This document shows, one piece after another, positions 6,210-8,024 of a DNA stretch of 8,024 nt. The notes beneath the pieces are model-generated. The model was not told the origin of the DNA. It worked only from the letters and a program-made list of their open reading frames with translations, and made no database searches. This DNA comes from an uncultured Eubacterium sp. (lineage in GTDB: Bacteria; Bacillota; Clostridia; Lachnospirales; Lachnospiraceae), in NCBI GenBank assembly GCA_946412445.1, contig CAMKHH010000044.1, forward strand, positions 1-8,024, read 5' to 3'. Position 1 is the stretch's first letter. The number at the start of each line of letters is the position of its first letter. The position numbers and the translations under genes were made by a program.

Positions 6210-7490
6210 ATGATTAAGGCAATTGTAGGAGCAAACTGGGGAGACGAGGGTAAAGGAAAGATTACGGATATGTTGGCTGAAGAGGCTGATATTATCGTCC
6301 GTTTCCAGGGCGGTGCGAATGCCGGACACACGATTGTAAATAACTATGGTAAGTTTGCATTGCATACCCTGCCGTCAGGAGTTTTCTACAATCATACCAC
6401 GAGTGTTATCGGAAATGGCGTTGCGTTGAATATTCCTGTTTTGTTTAAGGAGTTACAGGATGTGGTATCCAAAGGTGTGCCAATGCCAAAGCTTTTGGTT
6501 TCCGACCGGGCACAGATGGTGATGCCTTATCATATTTTATTTGATCAATATGAAGAAGAGCGTCTTGCCGGCAAATCTTTTGGATCGACGAAATCCGGCA
6601 TTGCTCCGTTCTATTCGGACAAATATGCGAAAACCGGATTTCAGGTTCAGGAGTTGTTTGATGAAGCCGCACTTAAGGAAAAGTTAAATAGCGTATGTAC
6701 TGTGAAAAATGTGCTGCTGGAGCACCTGTATCATAAGCCGGCACTTGATACGGAAGAGATATTTAAAGAGCTGATGGAATATAAAAAGATGGTGGAGCCA
6801 TTTGTATGTGACACATCGCTTTTCCTTTGGGATGCAATAAAGGAAGGGAAACAGATTCTTCTGGAGGGACAGCTGGGAACATTGAAGGATACGGATCATG
6901 GAATCTATCCAATGGTAACATCCTCCTCCACTCTGGCTGCATATGGTGCAATCGGTGCGGGTGTACCTCCATATGAAATTAAAGAAATCGTAACGGTAAG
7001 CAAAGCTTACTCAAGTGCGGTGGGTGCAGGGGCATTTGTTTCCGAGATATTCGGTGAAGAGGCAGATGAACTGAGACGCCGCGGCGGGGATGGCGGGGAA
7101 TATGGAGCTACCACCGGACGTCCGAGACGTATGGGATGGTATGACTGTGTGGCTTCTAAATACGGATGCAGACTTCAGGGCACTACGCAGGTGGCATTTA
7201 CAGTATTAGACGTACTGGGATATCTGGAGGAGATTCCTGTCTGTGTGGGTTATGAAATCGATGGGAAGATTACAACCGAATTCCCGACCACTACGCAGCT
7301 TGAGAAGGCAAAACCGATACTGAAGGTACTTCCGGGCTGGGAATCGGATATTCGTGGAATCAAAAACTATGAAGAGCTGCCTGAAAACTGCCGGAAATAC
7401 GTGGAATTTATAGAGAAACAGATAGGATTTCCAATCACGATGGTTTCGAACGGTCCCGGAAGAGAAGATATTATCTACCGCAGCAGATAA
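6210..7490 (+). CDS. purA: Adenylosuccinate synthetase
   Basis: A 426-residue cytoplasmic enzyme that joins IMP and aspartate, using GTP, to give adenylosuccinate, the committed step to AMP. The N-terminal GTP/IMP site GANWGDEGKGK (7-17) has the catalytic D12, and GGANAGHT (34-41) has the conserved H40. GATTGRPRRMGW (299-310) is the loop whose arginines bind aspartate and GTP. SNGPGRED near the C-terminus is also typical. Length matches the usual 420-430. The N9 and A36 positions differ from the commoner GAQWGDEGKGK and GGNNAGHT, which suggests a lineage variant, not decay. ATG 6210 follows AGGAGG by 8 bases. PurB, just upstream, uses its product. A lipoprotein gene follows by 24 bp. Confidence 0.97.
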   Translation: MIKAIVGANWGDEGKGKITDMLAEEADIIVRFQGGANAGHTIVNNYGKFALHTLPSGVFYNHTTSVIGNGVALNIPVLFKELQDVVSKGVPMPKLLVSDRAQMVMPYHILFDQYEEERLAGKSFGSTKSGIAPFYSDKYAKTGFQVQELFDEAALKEKLNSVCTVKNVLLEHLYHKPALDTEEIFKELMEYKKMVEPFVCDTSLFLWDAIKEGKQILLEGQLGTLKDTDHGIYPMVTSSSTLAAYGAIGAGVPPYEIKEIVTVSKAYSSAVGAGAFVSEIFGEEADELRRRGGDGGEYGATTGRPRRMGWYDCVASKYGCRLQGTTQVAFTVLDVLGYLEEIPVCVGYEIDGKITTEFPTTTQLEKAKPILKVLPGWESDIRGIKNYEELPENCRKYVEFIEKQIGFPITMVSNGPGREDIIYRSR

Positions 7491-7514
7491 AAGCTGTATC
7501 CGATGGAGGATTTG

Positions 7515-8024
7515 ATGAAAATATACAGGAAGATCCGTCTGTCTGTTCTTCTGGCGATAACACTGATGCTCTGCGGCTGCGGTGGTTTGGCCGATGTAAA
7601 GGATGACACAATTACTGTCAGTGCCAAAGGTGCCGTGAGGGAAGCTATAGTTGGAGACGGCGAAAAGAACGATTATTCCATTGAAGAGCTGCGCTCTTTT
7701 GTGGAAGAGGATATAGAGGAATATAATCAAAATGCGAAATCCGGCAATATAGATTTAAAATCCTGTGAGAAGAAAGATGGGATTATAAGAATTGAGATTG
7801 CCTATGCCTCTTATGTAGATTATGCCGCTTATCATAAGACTACATTGTTCTATGGTACTTTAAAAGAGGCCAAAAGCAAAGGGTTTGACTTTAATACAGA
7901 GTTTGTGGATAATAATGGAGATACAGCTGCAGCGGCTACGATTCTCGCCCATGGTGATGAATGGCATGTGGTGATTCTGGAAGAACCTGTAGATGTACAG
8001 GTGAGCGGAGATATCCTCTACGTC
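7515..8024 (+). CDS. Lipoprotein of unknown function, cut by the window edge
   Basis: The frame is open from ATG 7515 to the last base, giving 170 residues with no stop; the C-terminus is missing. GGAGG (7505-7509) lies 5 bases before the ATG. The start, MKIYRKIRLSVLLAITLML followed by CGC, is a lipoprotein signal peptide with the probable anchored cysteine at residue 22, so the mature protein should sit on the outer face of the membrane. The rest is soluble and acidic: a short beta-like stretch (DTITVSAKGAVREAIV, about 30-45), a Glu-rich helix (SIEELRSFVEEDIEEYNQNA, about 54-73), then alternating strands (IIRIEIAYASYVDYAAY; WHVVILEEPVDVQVSGDILY). I recognise no catalytic motif or named domain. 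The 24-bp gap after purA, without a terminator, suggests cotranscription, but a functional link to purine synthesis is not shown. Confidence 0.85.
   Translation, partial: MKIYRKIRLSVLLAITLMLCGCGGLADVKDDTITVSAKGAVREAIVGDGEKNDYSIEELRSFVEEDIEEYNQNAKSGNIDLKSCEKKDGIIRIEIAYASYVDYAAYHKTTLFYGTLKEAKSKGFDFNTEFVDNNGDTAAAATILAHGDEWHVVILEEPVDVQVSGDILYV

Noticed and set aside
7206..7730. 174-codon minus-strand open frame across the purA-lipoprotein junction
   Set aside because: It is antisense to the purA 3' end and the lipoprotein start, both well supported, and has no family resemblance.
1..8024. CRISPR array, insertion sequence, prophage or defence island
   Set aside because: I saw no regularly spaced repeats, transposase, integrase or phage protein. 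The Uma2 remnant alone does not make a mobile or defence region.

Overview
The window looks like a chromosomal segment of a Bacillota (Firmicutes) bacterium, most likely a clostridium of the Lachnospiraceae type. This rests on strong AGGAGG-type ribosome binding sites, sigma-A-like promoters, tRNAs without an encoded CCA, a QueT-type ECF transporter subunit and the style of the proteins. The assignment is inference; no database search was possible.

Layout. (1) 1-173: the 3' part of tRNA-Gly(TCC), a complete tRNA-Gly(GCC) and their intrinsic terminator. (2) 172-819, minus strand: queT, a membrane S-component for a queuosine precursor, with a well-formed promoter and a leader of about 115 nt. 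The leader ends in a hairpin plus A-rich tail that resembles a class I preQ1 riboswitch. (3) 872-1384: a 5'-truncated Uma2-family nuclease remnant with no usable start codon, followed by a GC-rich hairpin. (4) 1400-3856: a polar amino-acid ABC uptake operon (substrate-binding lipoprotein, permease, ATPase). The permease gene carries a frameshift near 2557-2563, so as written the transporter lacks an intact membrane channel. (5) 3860-7490: the purine genes purC, purB and purA. purC has its own promoter directly after the ATPase stop. purA is separated from purB by a 21-bp-stem palindrome that overlaps a candidate purA promoter. (6) 7515-8024: a lipoprotein of unknown function, 24 bp behind purA and cut off by the window edge.

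How the genes work together. PurC makes SAICAR. PurB splits SAICAR to AICAR and also splits adenylosuccinate to AMP. PurA makes adenylosuccinate from IMP. The cluster therefore holds the aspartate-adding and fumarate-releasing steps of AMP synthesis. QueT and the ABC system are separate import functions: queuosine precursor and probably an amino acid.

I found no CRISPR array, insertion sequence, phage gene or clear new multi-gene system. The points most worth a second look are the nested palindrome before purA, the queT leader, the permease frameshift and the truncated Uma2 gene whose reading frame opens just behind a promoter-like sequence.
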